Shown here: piece after piece, positions 15,975-24,785 of the stretch
Layout of the letters: each line of letters starts with the position of its first letter
Position numbering within the stretch: the first letter of the stretch is position 1
NCBI GenBank assembly: GCA_902765485.1
Contig: CACWZZ010000015.1
Coordinates: forward strand, 1-47,830
DNA: 47,830 nt
From: an uncultured Bacteroidales bacterium
Lineage (GTDB): Bacteria; Bacteroidota; Bacteroidia; Bacteroidales; Paludibacteraceae
Reading direction: 5' to 3'
Notes under the pieces: generated by a model
The model's input: the letters and a program-made list of their open reading frames with translations, nothing else
What the model was told of the DNA's origin: nothing
Database searches by the model: none
Position numbers and translations under genes: made by a program

Positions 15975-17596
15975 ACTCCTTCCATTTTAGGTACATATCG
16001 GCATACACCTCCGGAACAGTTAAATCCTTCGCGGGTCTTGGTGTAGCCTAAATTAGCGCGATGGGAACCGTAATTGAAGGTCAATCCGGCTGTGTAATAG
16101 TGTTCATTATTGGCTTCTGCGGCATGTCCGATATTGTACATCCATTGACCGCTGAGGGTCCAATGTTTGTACAGACTCAGTTCATAGAGCGCGAAGATCC
16201 ATTGCCCTTGGTAATGCGGCGTGTAGAGGTATTGTATCTCGCCGCGCATGGACACATTATTATTTACTTGCACGCGCGTGTCTATGACCGCAATACCCGA
16301 ACGCACCAACTCGCCGTGACCTTCCATGATCTCGCGGTTGTAGGTCTGGTACATCAGCATCGCATTGAGCCACCAGTGTTTGGTGATCCGTTTGTTCAGT
16401 TCTATATTGACGTCCGTGTAGTATTCGCCTTTCTCGCCGGTGTTGATCGCCCAACTGCCTTCTGCAGCCAAGCCGCGGATGTGTGCAGCGGATAGTTTGA
16501 GCGAAGTGCCGTATTTGCCTCCCATCTTCGTTTTGCGGGCAAACGTGTAACGCAACTCCGCCTGAAAAGCCCATTCGCCTCCGGCATATTGCGTAGCGTA
16601 AGGGTAGAGTGCTGCCAACGCGTATGTGTGTTGCTGCGCAAAAGCCGGCATGTGGTTCAGCCGTCCGGCAAGTCCGGTTCGAAGTCTCTCCGAACGAAAA
16701 GACATATTGTCGCTTCGTTTGATTTGAGCGAGTACCGCCAAACCTTTGCGGCTGTATCCTGCGCTTACTAATAACGCCTCGCCGTCGCGGTAAGAATAGT
16801 TGTTTTCCGTCGTCGGATCATTGGCTTTGCGCGCATATTCGACGAGCAGATCAAACCCTTTTACCCGCAGTTGGGTACGCACGTCTCCGGCTCCAACCCA
16901 TTTCGGAAAACGGTATCGATAATCGCTCTCATCAACGCGTACCAAGATTGTGTCATCTGCTTCGTATTTGGAGACATAACTGCCGCCGATGGTCCAACTG
17001 ATGTCTGACGGCTGACGGCTGAATGCTTCAAACAGGTCTATCTCAAAGTCTCCACCGAGTGCGGCGTCTCTGCCGTAGTTCCATCCGAAAGCGCGATCTC
17101 GGTAGCAATTCCAATACCTTCTTTGCTTACCTCCAAGGGCTGTAAGACGTATTCCGCGGTATGGTTCGACGCTGATTTTTGCGCCACGAAGAGCGCCGTC
17201 AATTCCCAACGCACGGTCTTCGTGCAGATTAAGAATCAAACCACTACCAAATTGACCATACACGTCTCCCACTGTTATTTCGCCCCAAGTGAAGGAAGCA
17301 GCCACGCTCAAATGGCTCATTCCGTAGCCACCGAAATCGTGTTCGTAACCCGGCATAGGCCATTTGGTTAGTTCCAAACGGGTTGTGGCTCGCAGTTCAC
17401 GGAACGTGCTTTTTTCCGCCTGCCAATGGACGCTCAAGTCCATGTAACTGTTGCTATGATACATTACCGGCGTCCAGTCCAAGAGACCGTCGTGTTGCAA
17501 CGCGCCGGAGACAAAGACCGTGTCGTTTGACCAAGCCGTAGTGCATAGCGCACAGGCAAGGAGACTAACGCAAATATTTCTCAATCTCCGTTTCAC
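15947..17596 (-). CDS. DUF6029-like outer-membrane beta-barrel protein
   Basis: The 549-residue protein has a signal peptide (about 1-23, ending TTAWS). The body consists of alternating aromatic beta strands rich in Tyr/Trp/Gly (for example GGYGMSHLSVAASFTWG and HWWLNAMLMYQTYNR), and the C-terminal strand ends in GVCVSYSFTW with an aromatic last residue, as in outer-membrane barrels. I assign it to the DUF6029 type from remembered family features. The start codon is GTG at 17596, chosen for the signal peptide; it overlaps the TlpA-like gene by 32 bp. An internal stretch EAFSRQPSDISW (encoded around 17000-17028) is made of the period-7 repeat found at 7869-7903. A transport role for the barrel is inference. 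Confidence 0.72.
   Translation of the reverse strand: MKRRLRNICVSLLACALCTTAWSNDTVFVSGALQHDGLLDWTPVMYHSNSYMDLSVHWQAEKSTFRELRATTRLELTKWPMPGYEHDFGGYGMSHLSVAASFTWGEITVGDVYGQFGSGLILNLHEDRALGIDGALRGAKISVEPYRGIRLTALGGKQRRYWNCYRDRAFGWNYGRDAALGGDFEIDLFEAFSRQPSDISWTIGGSYVSKYEADDTILVRVDESDYRYRFPKWVGAGDVRTQLRVKGFDLLVEYARKANDPTTENNYSYRDGEALLVSAGYSRKGLAVLAQIKRSDNMSFRSERLRTGLAGRLNHMPAFAQQHTYALAALYPYATQYAGGEWAFQAELRYTFARKTKMGGKYGTSLKLSAAHIRGLAAEGSWAINTGEKGEYYTDVNIELNKRITKHWWLNAMLMYQTYNREIMEGHGELVRSGIAVIDTRVQVNNNVSMRGEIQYLYTPHYQGQWIFALYELSLYKHWTLSGQWMYNIGHAAEANNEHYYTAGLTFNYGSHRANLGYTKTREGFNCSGGVCRYVPKMEGVCVSYSFTW
17004..17024. repeat. Period-7 repeat units inside a coding sequence
   Basis: TCTGACG, GCTGACG and GCTGAAT (reverse complements of CGTCAGA, CGTCAGC and ATTCAGC) lie in frame inside the barrel gene. 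They have the same sequence and period as the intergenic array at 7869-7903. Confidence 0.75.
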
Positions 17597-18035
17597 CTCC
17601 GTCTGTATAGCCTACATGGTTATAGACCGTTTTGCCTTTGCTGTCGATCACGAACAGGTGTGGTATGTTCTGGACGTTCATCGCGCGTTTGAATGTTCCG
17701 TTGGGGTCGAGCAGCACCTTGTATTCCCATCCGAAACCGTTCACCATCGGCGCTACGCGTTGCACGTCCTGACCTTCGTCTATGGAAACGATATACATCT
17801 CCACACCCGTTTCGTCCTGCCAGTCCGGATAGAGTTCGTGGATCGCTTTCAGCTCACGGATACAGGGTTTGCACCATGTCGCAAAAAACGAAATGATAAT
17901 AGGTTTTCCGCTGCGCGAGAGGTCAGCGATCTTCACTTCTTTACCGTTGATGTCTTTCAGCGTCACATCCGGCAACGCTGCATAAGTGCTTAGCATAAAT
18001 AGCGCCAGCAGAATGGTTATAATACCTCTTTTCAT
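17565..18035 (-). CDS. TlpA/ResA-like periplasmic thioredoxin
   Basis: The 156-residue protein has a signal peptide (about 1-19), then LPDVTLKDINGKEVKIADL and the active site ISFFATWCKPCIREL (Cys55 and Cys58). The cis-Pro segment is QNIPHLFVIDSKGKTVYNHVG. It is expected to reduce or exchange disulfides in the periplasm or at the membrane. It starts 9 bp after the SDR stop and overlaps the barrel gene by 32 bp, so it belongs to the operon of CxxC lipoproteins and may pass electrons to them; the partner relation is inference. Confidence 0.9.
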   Translation of the reverse strand: MKRGIITILLALFMLSTYAALPDVTLKDINGKEVKIADLSRSGKPIIISFFATWCKPCIRELKAIHELYPDWQDETGVEMYIVSIDEGQDVQRVAPMVNGFGWEYKVLLDPNGTFKRAMNVQNIPHLFVIDSKGKTVYNHVGYTDGGETEIEKYLR

Positions 18036-18044
18036 TGTTGCAAT

Positions 18045-18884
18045 TTATTTATACAATTTGCGTTTTCCCATGAGGCGCATCATCGCATCCCAAAGGCGGG
18101 TGGGAAGGAGCCAATGGAAGAAGACGATTGCGCCGGAGAGACGTCCGATGCGGTAGCGTGTGCACGGACGGCGAGAATTGACGGCTCTGCAAATGGCTTT
18201 GCGGACTACGGCAGGATCCGAAAGCGGGTAGGAGAGATACATGTTTCGCAGGTTTTCCGCCATCATTTTGCCGGATTCGGCATAGGGTGTACCTTCAGAT
18301 GTCTCTGCCAAATGGTCTGCTGCGATAATTCCCCAGTTGGTTTTGATTGCTCCGGGTTCGATGATCACAACATCTATACCAAACGGCTTGAGTTCCATGC
18401 GAAGCGCATCGCTGAACGCTTCTACAGCATACTTCGATACATGATACCAGCCGCCATAATAGAGGACCGATTTGCCTGCAACAGAGGAAGTGTTGATGAT
18501 CCGTCCGGAATGCTGCGCACGCATAGTCGGGAGGACTAACTGGCAGAGGCGAGCGAGACCAAAGATATTGACTTCCAGTTGGTTACGGGCATCGTCCATG
18601 GGCACATTTTCGATTGCTCCGAAATAGCCATATCCGGCATTGTTGATGAGGACATCGATGTGTCCTTCGTTGGAGAGGATTGTTTGTACACATTCCTGCA
18701 TTGATTGTTCGTCCGTGACGTCCATCCGAAGGGGGGTAATTCCATATTGCCGAAGCGGTTCCATCCGTTCTACCCGACGTGCCGCTGCATACACTTTGTG
18801 TCCTTGTTTCGCCAAGGCGATTGCTGTGTCGTAACCAATTCCGCTACTGGCGCCGGTTAGGAGAATAACTTGAGGAGTTTTCAT
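18045..18884 (-). CDS. Short-chain dehydrogenase/reductase
   Basis: The 279-residue classical SDR has the Rossmann motif TGASSGIGYDTA, NNAGYGYFG, the catalytic Ser in INTSSVAGKS, and Tyr-x3-Lys in WYHVSKYAVEAF. It is cytoplasmic and uses NAD(P)(H); the substrate cannot be told. The C-terminal RIGRLSGAIVFFHWLLPTRLWDAMMRLM region resembles long-chain or retinol-type SDRs that contact membranes. The frame is open to 19001, but ATG 18884 lies 19 bp after the promoter -7 box and gives the normal SDR start. It is first in the redox/Omp28 operon. Confidence 0.9.
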   Translation of the reverse strand: MKTPQVILLTGASSGIGYDTAIALAKQGHKVYAAARRVERMEPLRQYGITPLRMDVTDEQSMQECVQTILSNEGHIDVLINNAGYGYFGAIENVPMDDARNQLEVNIFGLARLCQLVLPTMRAQHSGRIINTSSVAGKSVLYYGGWYHVSKYAVEAFSDALRMELKPFGIDVVIIEPGAIKTNWGIIAADHLAETSEGTPYAESGKMMAENLRNMYLSYPLSDPAVVRKAICRAVNSRRPCTRYRIGRLSGAIVFFHWLLPTRLWDAMMRLMGKRKLYK

Positions 18885-18903
18885 AACTATGCAAATTTGG
18901 GTG

Positions 18904-18934
18904 CAAAGGTAGTAAAAAAAGTTGACATGTGCAA
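18904..18934 (-). promoter_or_regulatory. Promoter of the SDR/TlpA/Omp28 operon
   Basis: Minus strand: CTTGCACATG (TTG at 18934-18932) and TACCTTTG (18911-18904), 20 bp apart. It is the only promoter of this type found for the six-gene unit. Confidence 0.8.
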
Positions 18935-18987
18935 GCGGGGAGTGCAAAAAAACATTCAGGTTATAGTGACCTACCCCGATTATGACA

Positions 18988-19031
18988 CACTTATCTCGCA
19001 CTTATCACGCACTTATCACACACTTATCACG
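18988..19031. repeat. Period-11 tandem array (CACTTATCACG)
   Basis: Four head-to-tail 11-mers (CACTTATCTCG, CACTTATCACG, CACTTATCACA, CACTTATCACG) lie between the divergent SDR and small-membrane-protein promoters. In reverse complement the unit is GTGCGTGATAA, two substitutions from the GGGGGTGATAA unit at 35464-35512. Confidence 0.8.
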
Positions 19032-19058
19032 CACTACGCACATTTTCAGACATTTACT

Positions 19059-19081
19059 GTATATATACGTAGTATATATAC
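19059..19081. promoter_or_regulatory. Paired 10-bp palindromes
   Basis: GTATATATAC occurs twice, 3 bp apart, and each copy is a perfect palindrome. It sits upstream of the promoter at 19152, so it could be an operator or an AT-rich structural element. No binding protein is known. Confidence 0.4.
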
Positions 19082-19151
19082 ACTTTTTGAGGTAGTTTTT
19101 GGGGATAAAAATGCGAAAAAATGCTTTTTTAATAAAAAAGTTCGCGCGCGC

Positions 19152-19182
19152 TTGCATATATGAAAAAAAAGTTGTAAATTTG
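19152..19182 (+). promoter_or_regulatory. Promoter of the small membrane protein/ompH unit
   Basis: TTGCATATAT (TTG at 19152-19154) and TAAATTTG (19175-19182) with a 20-bp gap, 24 bp before ATG 19207. Confidence 0.8.
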
Positions 19183-19206
19183 CAGCCAATTTGGAAAGAA
19201 AGAAGT

Positions 19207-19416
19207 ATGAAAGAGATTTTAATAGCCATAATTTTTTTGTTGGTGGCGATGGCGCTACTGAGTGTGGGTGTGATATTTCGCAAAGATCATAGTTTCCGGT
19301 CGCAGCATATTCACGCCAACGAACGGATGAAAAAAGACGGCATCCATTGCTCGACCGCGCAGGACAGAGAGATGCGGAGGGCGAAAAAACATAAGATAGA
19401 GGTTGGGGAATTGTAA
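19207..19416 (+). CDS. Small single-pass membrane protein
   Basis: The 69-residue protein has an N-terminal hydrophobic helix (KEILIAIIFLLVAMALLSVG, about residues 2-21), then a short basic tail with FRKDHSFRS, KKDGIHCSTAQDREMRR and a single Cys. It resembles small Bacteroidota membrane proteins of unknown function with a KxGIHC-type motif. ATG 19207, 24 bp after the promoter, is chosen over an upstream frame opening at 19099 that would run through the promoter. The ompH-like gene follows after 59 bp. Confidence 0.75.
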   Translation: MKEILIAIIFLLVAMALLSVGVIFRKDHSFRSQHIHANERMKKDGIHCSTAQDREMRRAKKHKIEVGEL

Positions 19417-19475
19417 GAGAGCTGATCAAATTTAGAGAAAATTTAAGAAAATAAATTTAAACACATTATAACATT

Positions 19476-20102
19476 ATGAACAAAATTAGTATTATTGTTG
19501 AGTCGATTTTGGCAGCAGCTGTTGTTGCCTTGTTTATTCTTTTCTTTACTGTGACACCGGGCAAGAAGAAGCCGGTAAGCCAGGATGTGGAGGCAGCCGG
19601 AGAAATGCTGCCGATCGCAATCATCAACACCGATTCGATCCTGAAACACTACACGCTGGCTGTTGAGGCGCAAGACCGATTGATGTCTCAATATGAGGAA
19701 TCCACCGTTAAACTGGACACCAAAGCTAAAGCTTTGCAGAAAGAGGCAGAGACGTTCCAGAAAGATGTGCTGGATTTCCAACGCAAAGTAGAGGCAGGTG
19801 CATTCTTGAGCCGTGAGCGCGCAGAGAGCGAGCAAGCCAAGCTGCAAAAGAAAGAGCAACAGTTGATGGCAAAACAACAGGATCTGGAGAATCTGCGTCA
19901 GAAGCTGAGCAACGATTTTATGAACCAGCAGGCAGAATTGACCCAGCAGTTGCAGGATTCCGTTCAGGCTTATCTGCGTATTTTGAATGCAGACGGACAT
20001 TACCACCTGATTTTGAACGACGCTGTGGTGATGAACAAGACTGCAGGATACGATATTACCGATGAGGTGATTGAGGCGTTGAATAAACGGTATAATAAAT
20101 AA
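19476..20102 (+). CDS. OmpH/Skp-family periplasmic chaperone-like protein
   Basis: The 208-residue protein has an N-terminal membrane anchor or uncleaved signal (about 5-27), then IAIINTDSILKHY, the conserved opening beta strand of OmpH/Skp. A long Lys/Gln/Glu-rich coiled coil (about 75-160) forms the tentacles, and the closing strand is HYHLILNDAVVMNKTAGYDITDEVI. Skp proteins hold unfolded outer-membrane proteins in the periplasm. It sits just before a beta-barrel gene, a plausible client. Confidence 0.88.
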   Translation: MNKISIIVESILAAAVVALFILFFTVTPGKKKPVSQDVEAAGEMLPIAIINTDSILKHYTLAVEAQDRLMSQYEESTVKLDTKAKALQKEAETFQKDVLDFQRKVEAGAFLSRERAESEQAKLQKKEQQLMAKQQDLENLRQKLSNDFMNQQAELTQQLQDSVQAYLRILNADGHYHLILNDAVVMNKTAGYDITDEVIEALNKRYNK

Positions 20103-20136
20103 CCCCCCTCCGGCTCCTCCCTCAAGGGGGAGGGAG
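20103..20136. repeat. C-rich/G-rich palindromic repeat
   Basis: A CCTCCC-TCAA-GGGGGAGG type palindrome starts right after the ompH stop. It is the same family as 320-350 and the in-gene copy at 45898-45930, and may form a transcript-end hairpin. Confidence 0.65.
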
Positions 20137-20150
20137 AAGTAAACGTAGAA

Positions 20151-20171
20151 AGTTGAGAGTAGAGAGAAGAC
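20151..20171. repeat. Period-7 micro-tandem units (AGTTGAG)
   Basis: AGTTGAG, AGTAGAG and AGAAGAC lie in 7-bp register just before the Wzi-family start codon. Confidence 0.5.
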
Positions 20172-20176
20172 ATAGA

Positions 20177-21976
20177 ATGAGTTGGATGAGAGGATGGTTG
20201 GTCCTTGCGATACTCAGTTTTCATTTTTCCATATCATACGCACAGCGGATTCCGGAGGCGATTGAGTACACGGAAGTGTATGATTTCATCGAGGAGCTGA
20301 CGACGGATGGCGTTATTTCGTCGAATGCGGCGATCAAGCCTTATACACGGGACGCGATCGCGCGCATGTTGGCGGAAGCGCAGCGCAAGGATTCGTTGCT
20401 GAACAAACGGCAGAAAGCGGATTTGCAGTTTTTTATGCAAGATTACGCGCTGGAGCTGGACACGCTGCCGACGTATTATTCGTACGGACACAGGCACGTG
20501 ACGCAATGGATTACAAAAGTGTCTAACTTGTCTTTGGCGGATCCGAGTTTGCATATTCTGACGAAAGACAAGATTTTCAAGATGCGGCTTCGTCCGATTT
20601 TGGGAATGGATCTGAGTTACAACAAACGCGGGTTGCTGATGCACCGTGTTTATGGAGCTGAGATTCAGATGGATATTGCGCACCACCTCTCTATCTGGGG
20701 TTCGATCCGCGATAACAGCTGGAGCGGGCAGGGTATAGACGGCTCGAAAATAACGAAGCCGGGTTTCCTGAACAACCTCCCCGGCGTGCAATACAAAGAG
20801 GCGAATTACGGAGGTGATTTCTCAGATTCGCGCGGCGGTCTGTCGCTCTATATGTGGTGGGGCAGCATTGGTGTACAGCGCGAACGGATCCAATGGGGCG
20901 ACGCGCAACATGCTTCGAATATCCTTTCCGCCCACAATCCGGCTGTGCCGATGGTGACGCTTCAATTGACGCCGTGCAAATGGTTTCAATTCGATTATTT
21001 CCACGCATGGCTGCCGTCGAACGTAATGGATTCGACCTATTATTACTCCGAGCGCGAGAAAGAAGGCGTGACCGGAAGAGAGTATCGTCCGGCGAACAAA
21101 TTTATGGCGGCGAACATGTTTACGTTCATGCCGATCAAGTATATTCAATTCTCGTTCGGAAACTCGATTGTTTATGCGGAGCGCAATGTGCAAGCGGCTT
21201 ATTTTATTCCGATTGCATTCTTCAAATCGCTGGATCACTTGTTGACGAAAGGACTTGGATCGGAGAACCAGAACTCGCAGGCATTTGCGACGATAACTGT
21301 GCGTCCGACTGACCATTTGCGGCTGTACGGATCGTTCTTTTTGGACGAGTTCAAGTTCGCACGACTGAAAAAATCTAATCCGGAGCATAACCCGGTTTCG
21401 TATCTGGTGGGTTTCAACTGGAGCGGTTGGCCGGTGAAAGGTTTGGCGCTACGGGGCGAGTTCATGCGAAGCTATATTGCGTGCTACACACACTCAATCA
21501 AAGTGTTGGATTACACGTCCAACAGTTACAATATGGGACATTATATGGGGGACAATGCGCAGAGTATTTTTGTGCAGCTGTCTTATCGTCCGACACGCAG
21601 TCTGCGACTGATGCTGGATTACACCTGCGATACAAAATATAATTCCTATGACTACATTCGTCGTAACATAAGCTCTATCATTGCGCAGAAGCCATTTTCG
21701 GAGAAGATTTGGCGGAATGATGTGGTGAATTTCCGTGCGGTTTATGAGGTGTTCAACAACTGTTACGCGCATGTGGATGTGACCTATAATAACGCGCGCG
21801 CGTTTGTTCCGACTTCCGCGCGGGCTATAGGTGAAGACCGCGGATGGAATGCCGATGGCACTTCGATGGAGTTAGCCGGAGACGAGCTGAAGAACTATTA
21901 CCTGAATAAATACACACCGGTCTATCTGCAGGGCGCGAACGTGACGTTCTCCTGCGGACTGAGTTTCGGATTTTGA
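20177..21976 (+). CDS. Wzi-family capsule assembly beta-barrel protein
   Basis: The approximately 599-residue protein has a signal peptide (about 5-23, ending SISYA), then RIPEAIEYTEVYDFIEELTTDGVI and a long strand-rich barrel with WGSIRDNSWSG, YHGH-free periplasmic turns and aromatic strands. The overall pattern, including FLNNLPGVQYKEANYGGDF, IQWGDAQHASNILSAHNP and YFIPIAFFKSLDH, is that of Bacteroidota capsule-assembly Wzi proteins, outer-membrane barrels that hold surface polysaccharide. ATG 20177 is preferred over 20153, which lies inside the repeat. No other capsule gene is adjacent; the glycan cluster at 36-43 kb is a possible partner. Confidence 0.8.
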   Translation: MSWMRGWLVLAILSFHFSISYAQRIPEAIEYTEVYDFIEELTTDGVISSNAAIKPYTRDAIARMLAEAQRKDSLLNKRQKADLQFFMQDYALELDTLPTYYSYGHRHVTQWITKVSNLSLADPSLHILTKDKIFKMRLRPILGMDLSYNKRGLLMHRVYGAEIQMDIAHHLSIWGSIRDNSWSGQGIDGSKITKPGFLNNLPGVQYKEANYGGDFSDSRGGLSLYMWWGSIGVQRERIQWGDAQHASNILSAHNPAVPMVTLQLTPCKWFQFDYFHAWLPSNVMDSTYYYSEREKEGVTGREYRPANKFMAANMFTFMPIKYIQFSFGNSIVYAERNVQAAYFIPIAFFKSLDHLLTKGLGSENQNSQAFATITVRPTDHLRLYGSFFLDEFKFARLKKSNPEHNPVSYLVGFNWSGWPVKGLALRGEFMRSYIACYTHSIKVLDYTSNSYNMGHYMGDNAQSIFVQLSYRPTRSLRLMLDYTCDTKYNSYDYIRRNISSIIAQKPFSEKIWRNDVVNFRAVYEVFNNCYAHVDVTYNNARAFVPTSARAIGEDRGWNADGTSMELAGDELKNYYLNKYTPVYLQGANVTFSCGLSFGF

Positions 21977-22009
21977 CGACATAACGAAATAACGAAAAAA
22001 ACAATCATA

Positions 22010-23683
22010 ATGAAGAAAGAAATTCAATTCTCCCTTGTCTATCGCGACATGTGGCAGAGTAGCGGAAAGTACGTTCCGCGCAGAGACCAGTTGGCGAAGA
22101 TCGCTCCCGTGATCATTGACATGGGCTGTTTCGATCGCGTGGAGACCAACGGCGGTGCGTCGGAGCAAGTGAACTTATTATACGGCGAGAACCCGAATCT
22201 GGCTGTTCGTACCTTCACCAAACCATTCCACGAGGCAGGTATCAAGACTCACATGCTGGATCGCGGACTGAACGCGTTGCGTATGAATCCAGTTCCGGCA
22301 GATGTGCGTCAGTTGATGTACAAAGTGAAGCACGCGCAGGGAACCGACATCACCCGTATCTTCTGCGGTCTGAACGACCCGCGTAATATCATCCCGTCCA
22401 TCAAATGGGCAAAAGCAGCCGGCATGACCGCACAAGCGACCATGTGTATCACGTATTCGAAAGTACACACGGCGGAGTATTATATCAACCTCGCGGAGCA
22501 ACTGATCGAGGGTGGAGCGCAAGAGATCTGTCTCAAAGACATGGCCGGAATCGGACGTCCGCACATGCTGGGCGTTATTGTAGCTGCCATCAAAGAGAAA
22601 CACCCTGATATCATCATTCAATATCACGGTCATACGGGACCCGGTTTCTCGGTGGCTTCGATGCTGGAGGTAGCCAAAGCCGGAGGCGATGTGCTGGACG
22701 TAGCGATGGAACCGCTTTCTTGGGGAAAAGTACACCCGGATGTGATTACGATTCAGGCGATGCTGAAAGATGCCGGATTCCTGGTGAAAGACATTAACAT
22801 GAAGGCATACATGGAGGCTCGCAGTCTGACGCAGTCGTTCATCGATGATTTCCTGGGTTACTGGATTGATCCGAAGAACGCGCTGATGACGTCTCTGCTG
22901 GTGGGTTGCGGTCTGCCCGGCGGAATGATGGGATCGCTGATGGCGGATCTCAAAGGCATGCACGCGGCAATCAATGCCAACCTGCGTAAGAAAGGCGAGA
23001 AAGAGTTGAGCGAGGATGAGCTGCTGGTACAACTATTCGACGAAGTGCAACGTATTTGGCCGATGCTCGGTACACCGTGTCTCGTTACGCCGTTCAGCCA
23101 ATACGTCAAGAACGCTGCGCTGATGAACCTGTTCAGCCGTTCGATGGGCGAAAAAGACTTCACACGTATGGATCCGGCTATGTGGGGTATGATCCTCGGT
23201 AAGAGCGGTAAACTGCCGGGTGAGTTAGCACCGGAGATCATTGAGTTGGCAAAAGAGAAAGGATATGAGTTCTACACCGACGATCCGCAGAAACTGTATC
23301 CGGATGTGCTGCCGCAATATATCAAAGAGATGAAAGAACTGGGTTGGGATCGCGGACAAGACGATGAAGAGTTGTTCGAGTTCGCTATGCACGACAAGCA
23401 ATACCGCGAGTTCAAATCGGGTATCGCCAAAGAGCAGTTCAACAAGGATCTGGCGGAAAGAATGCAGAAAGCCGGAAAAGAAGTGCCGGAGGAGCTGCGG
23501 AAATACCTGGCTAAGGGACAAAGTGACCAAGTACCAAGTACCAAGGGAGCTTCCGAGGATGAGATGGCAGCGGTTGCTATGGCTCTTCATCTGGCGCAAG
23601 GCAAGCAGCAAAAAGAGGGCATCATCGAACTGCCGTTCGTGCACAAAACGGCTTGGAACAACAAATATTTTGTATTGAAATAA
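22010..23683 (+). CDS. PycB/OadA-type carboxyltransferase without biotin domain
   Basis: The 557-residue protein has a TIM-barrel carboxyltransferase domain: [22 protein letters not shown] (an RD-x-x-Q-S-like loop), the catalytic Lys in [11 protein letters not shown] (about residue 180) and the metal ligands [16 protein letters not shown] association domain follows (to about 500). The usual C-terminal biotinyl domain is absent. The last 45 residues carry [10 protein letters not shown] and HKTAWNNK, closely matching the tail of the OadG-like protein at 2482-2880. It likely uses the biotin carrier of that operon in trans to decarboxylate oxaloacetate or carboxylate pyruvate. A QVPSTK linker is encoded by a period-7 repeat. 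Confidence 0.9.
   Translation: MKKEIQFSLVYRDMWQSSGKYVPRRDQLAKIAPVIIDMGCFDRVETNGGASEQVNLLYGENPNLAVRTFTKPFHEAGIKTHMLDRGLNALRMNPVPADVRQLMYKVKHAQGTDITRIFCGLNDPRNIIPSIKWAKAAGMTAQATMCITYSKVHTAEYYINLAEQLIEGGAQEICLKDMAGIGRPHMLGVIVAAIKEKHPDIIIQYHGHTGPGFSVASMLEVAKAGGDVLDVAMEPLSWGKVHPDVITIQAMLKDAGFLVKDINMKAYMEARSLTQSFIDDFLGYWIDPKNALMTSLLVGCGLPGGMMGSLMADLKGMHAAINANLRKKGEKELSEDELLVQLFDEVQRIWPMLGTPCLVTPFSQYVKNAALMNLFSRSMGEKDFTRMDPAMWGMILGKSGKLPGELAPEIIELAKEKGYEFYTDDPQKLYPDVLPQYIKEMKELGWDRGQDDEELFEFAMHDKQYREFKSGIAKEQFNKDLAERMQKAGKEVPEELRKYLAKGQSDQVPSTKGASEDEMAAVAMALHLAQGKQQKEGIIELPFVHKTAWNNKYFVLK
23521..23549. repeat. Period-7 repeat (AAGTACC) inside the PycB-like gene
   Basis: AAGTGACC, AAGTACC, AAGTACC and AAGGGAGC in near-perfect 7-bp register encode the linker between the catalytic part and the OadG-like tail. 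Confidence 0.75.
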
Positions 23684-23703
23684 ACCATAAAAAACACATT
23701 GAT

Positions 23704-24783
23704 ATGAAGAAGTATAATTTTAATGCAGGACCGAGCATCCTGCCACAAGAAGTAATCAAACAAACGGCTGATGCTGTGATTGATTTTCAGGGAGAAGGGC
23801 TTTCTATTCTGGAGATTTCGCACCGCGCGAAGTATTTCCAACCCGTGATGGACGAGGCGGAAGCGCTGATGAAAGAGTTGTTGAACGTGCCGGAGGGCTA
23901 CCGTGTGCTTTTCCTCGGCGGCGGTGCAAGTCTGCAATTCTGCATGGTTCCGTTTAATATGCTGGAGAAAAAAGCCGCTTACCTCAACACCGGCGTGTGG
24001 AGCAAGAAAGCACTCAAAGAAGCCAAAGGTTTCGGCGAAGCAGTCGAAGTAGCAGCCAGCACAGACTCCATTCCGACGGATTACGAGATTCCGCAAGATG
24101 CCGATTATTTCCATATCACCACCAATAACACCATTTTCGGAACCGAGATCAACGATGAGAAACTGGCGGAGATTTACAAGAAAAAAGGCAATGTACCTTT
24201 GGTAGCCGACATGAGTTCGGATATTCTGAGCCGTCCGATTGATGTCAGCCAATACGACATCATCTACGGCGGTGCGCAGAAGAACCTGGCTCCCGCCGGT
24301 GTGACTTTCGTGATCATCAAAGAGAGCTGCCTTGGCAAAGTGAGCCGTTATATTCCGACGATGCTGAATTATCAGACCCATATCGACGGCGGTTCGATGT
24401 TCAATACGCCTCCTGTACTGCCTGTTTATACTGCGCTGCTGACCCTGCGTTGGCTCAAAGCGAACGGCGGCGTCAAATGGATCGAGGCACGCAACAAAGC
24501 TAAAGCGGATCTGCTGTATAAATGCCTCGACGAGAGCAAACTGTTCACGCCGACGATTCTGAAGAAAGAGGATCGCAGCCGCATGAATATCTGCTTTGTT
24601 CTCAAACCCGAATACGCTGAACTTCAGGACGATTTCTTCCAATTTGCGACCAAACGCGGTATGGTGGGAATCAAGGGACACCGTCTGGTAGGCGGTTTCC
24701 GCGCAAGCTGCTACAACGCAATGGACCTTGAAGGCGTTCAGGCACTTGTGGATTGTATTAAAGAATACGAGAAATTACATTGA
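23704..24783 (+). CDS. serC: Phosphoserine aminotransferase
   Basis: The 359-residue class V aminotransferase makes 3-phosphoserine from 3-phosphohydroxypyruvate and glutamate. It opens [16 protein letters not shown]; the PLP lysine is in [13 protein letters not shown] (about residue 197), and [10 protein letters not shown] contributes to phosphate and PLP binding. The frame is open upstream to 23653, overlapping the PycB-like gene, but ATG 23704 gives the family start. serA begins 2 bp after its stop. Confidence 0.96.
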   Translation: MKKYNFNAGPSILPQEVIKQTADAVIDFQGEGLSILEISHRAKYFQPVMDEAEALMKELLNVPEGYRVLFLGGGASLQFCMVPFNMLEKKAAYLNTGVWSKKALKEAKGFGEAVEVAASTDSIPTDYEIPQDADYFHITTNNTIFGTEINDEKLAEIYKKKGNVPLVADMSSDILSRPIDVSQYDIIYGGAQKNLAPAGVTFVIIKESCLGKVSRYIPTMLNYQTHIDGGSMFNTPPVLPVYTALLTLRWLKANGGVKWIEARNKAKADLLYKCLDESKLFTPTILKKEDRSRMNICFVLKPEYAELQDDFFQFATKRGMVGIKGHRLVGGFRASCYNAMDLEGVQALVDCIKEYEKLH

Positions 24784-24785
24784 TT

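Noticed and set aside
23587-24681. 364-codon open frame antisense to serC
   Set aside because: Shadow frame; serC motifs are unmistakable on the other strand.
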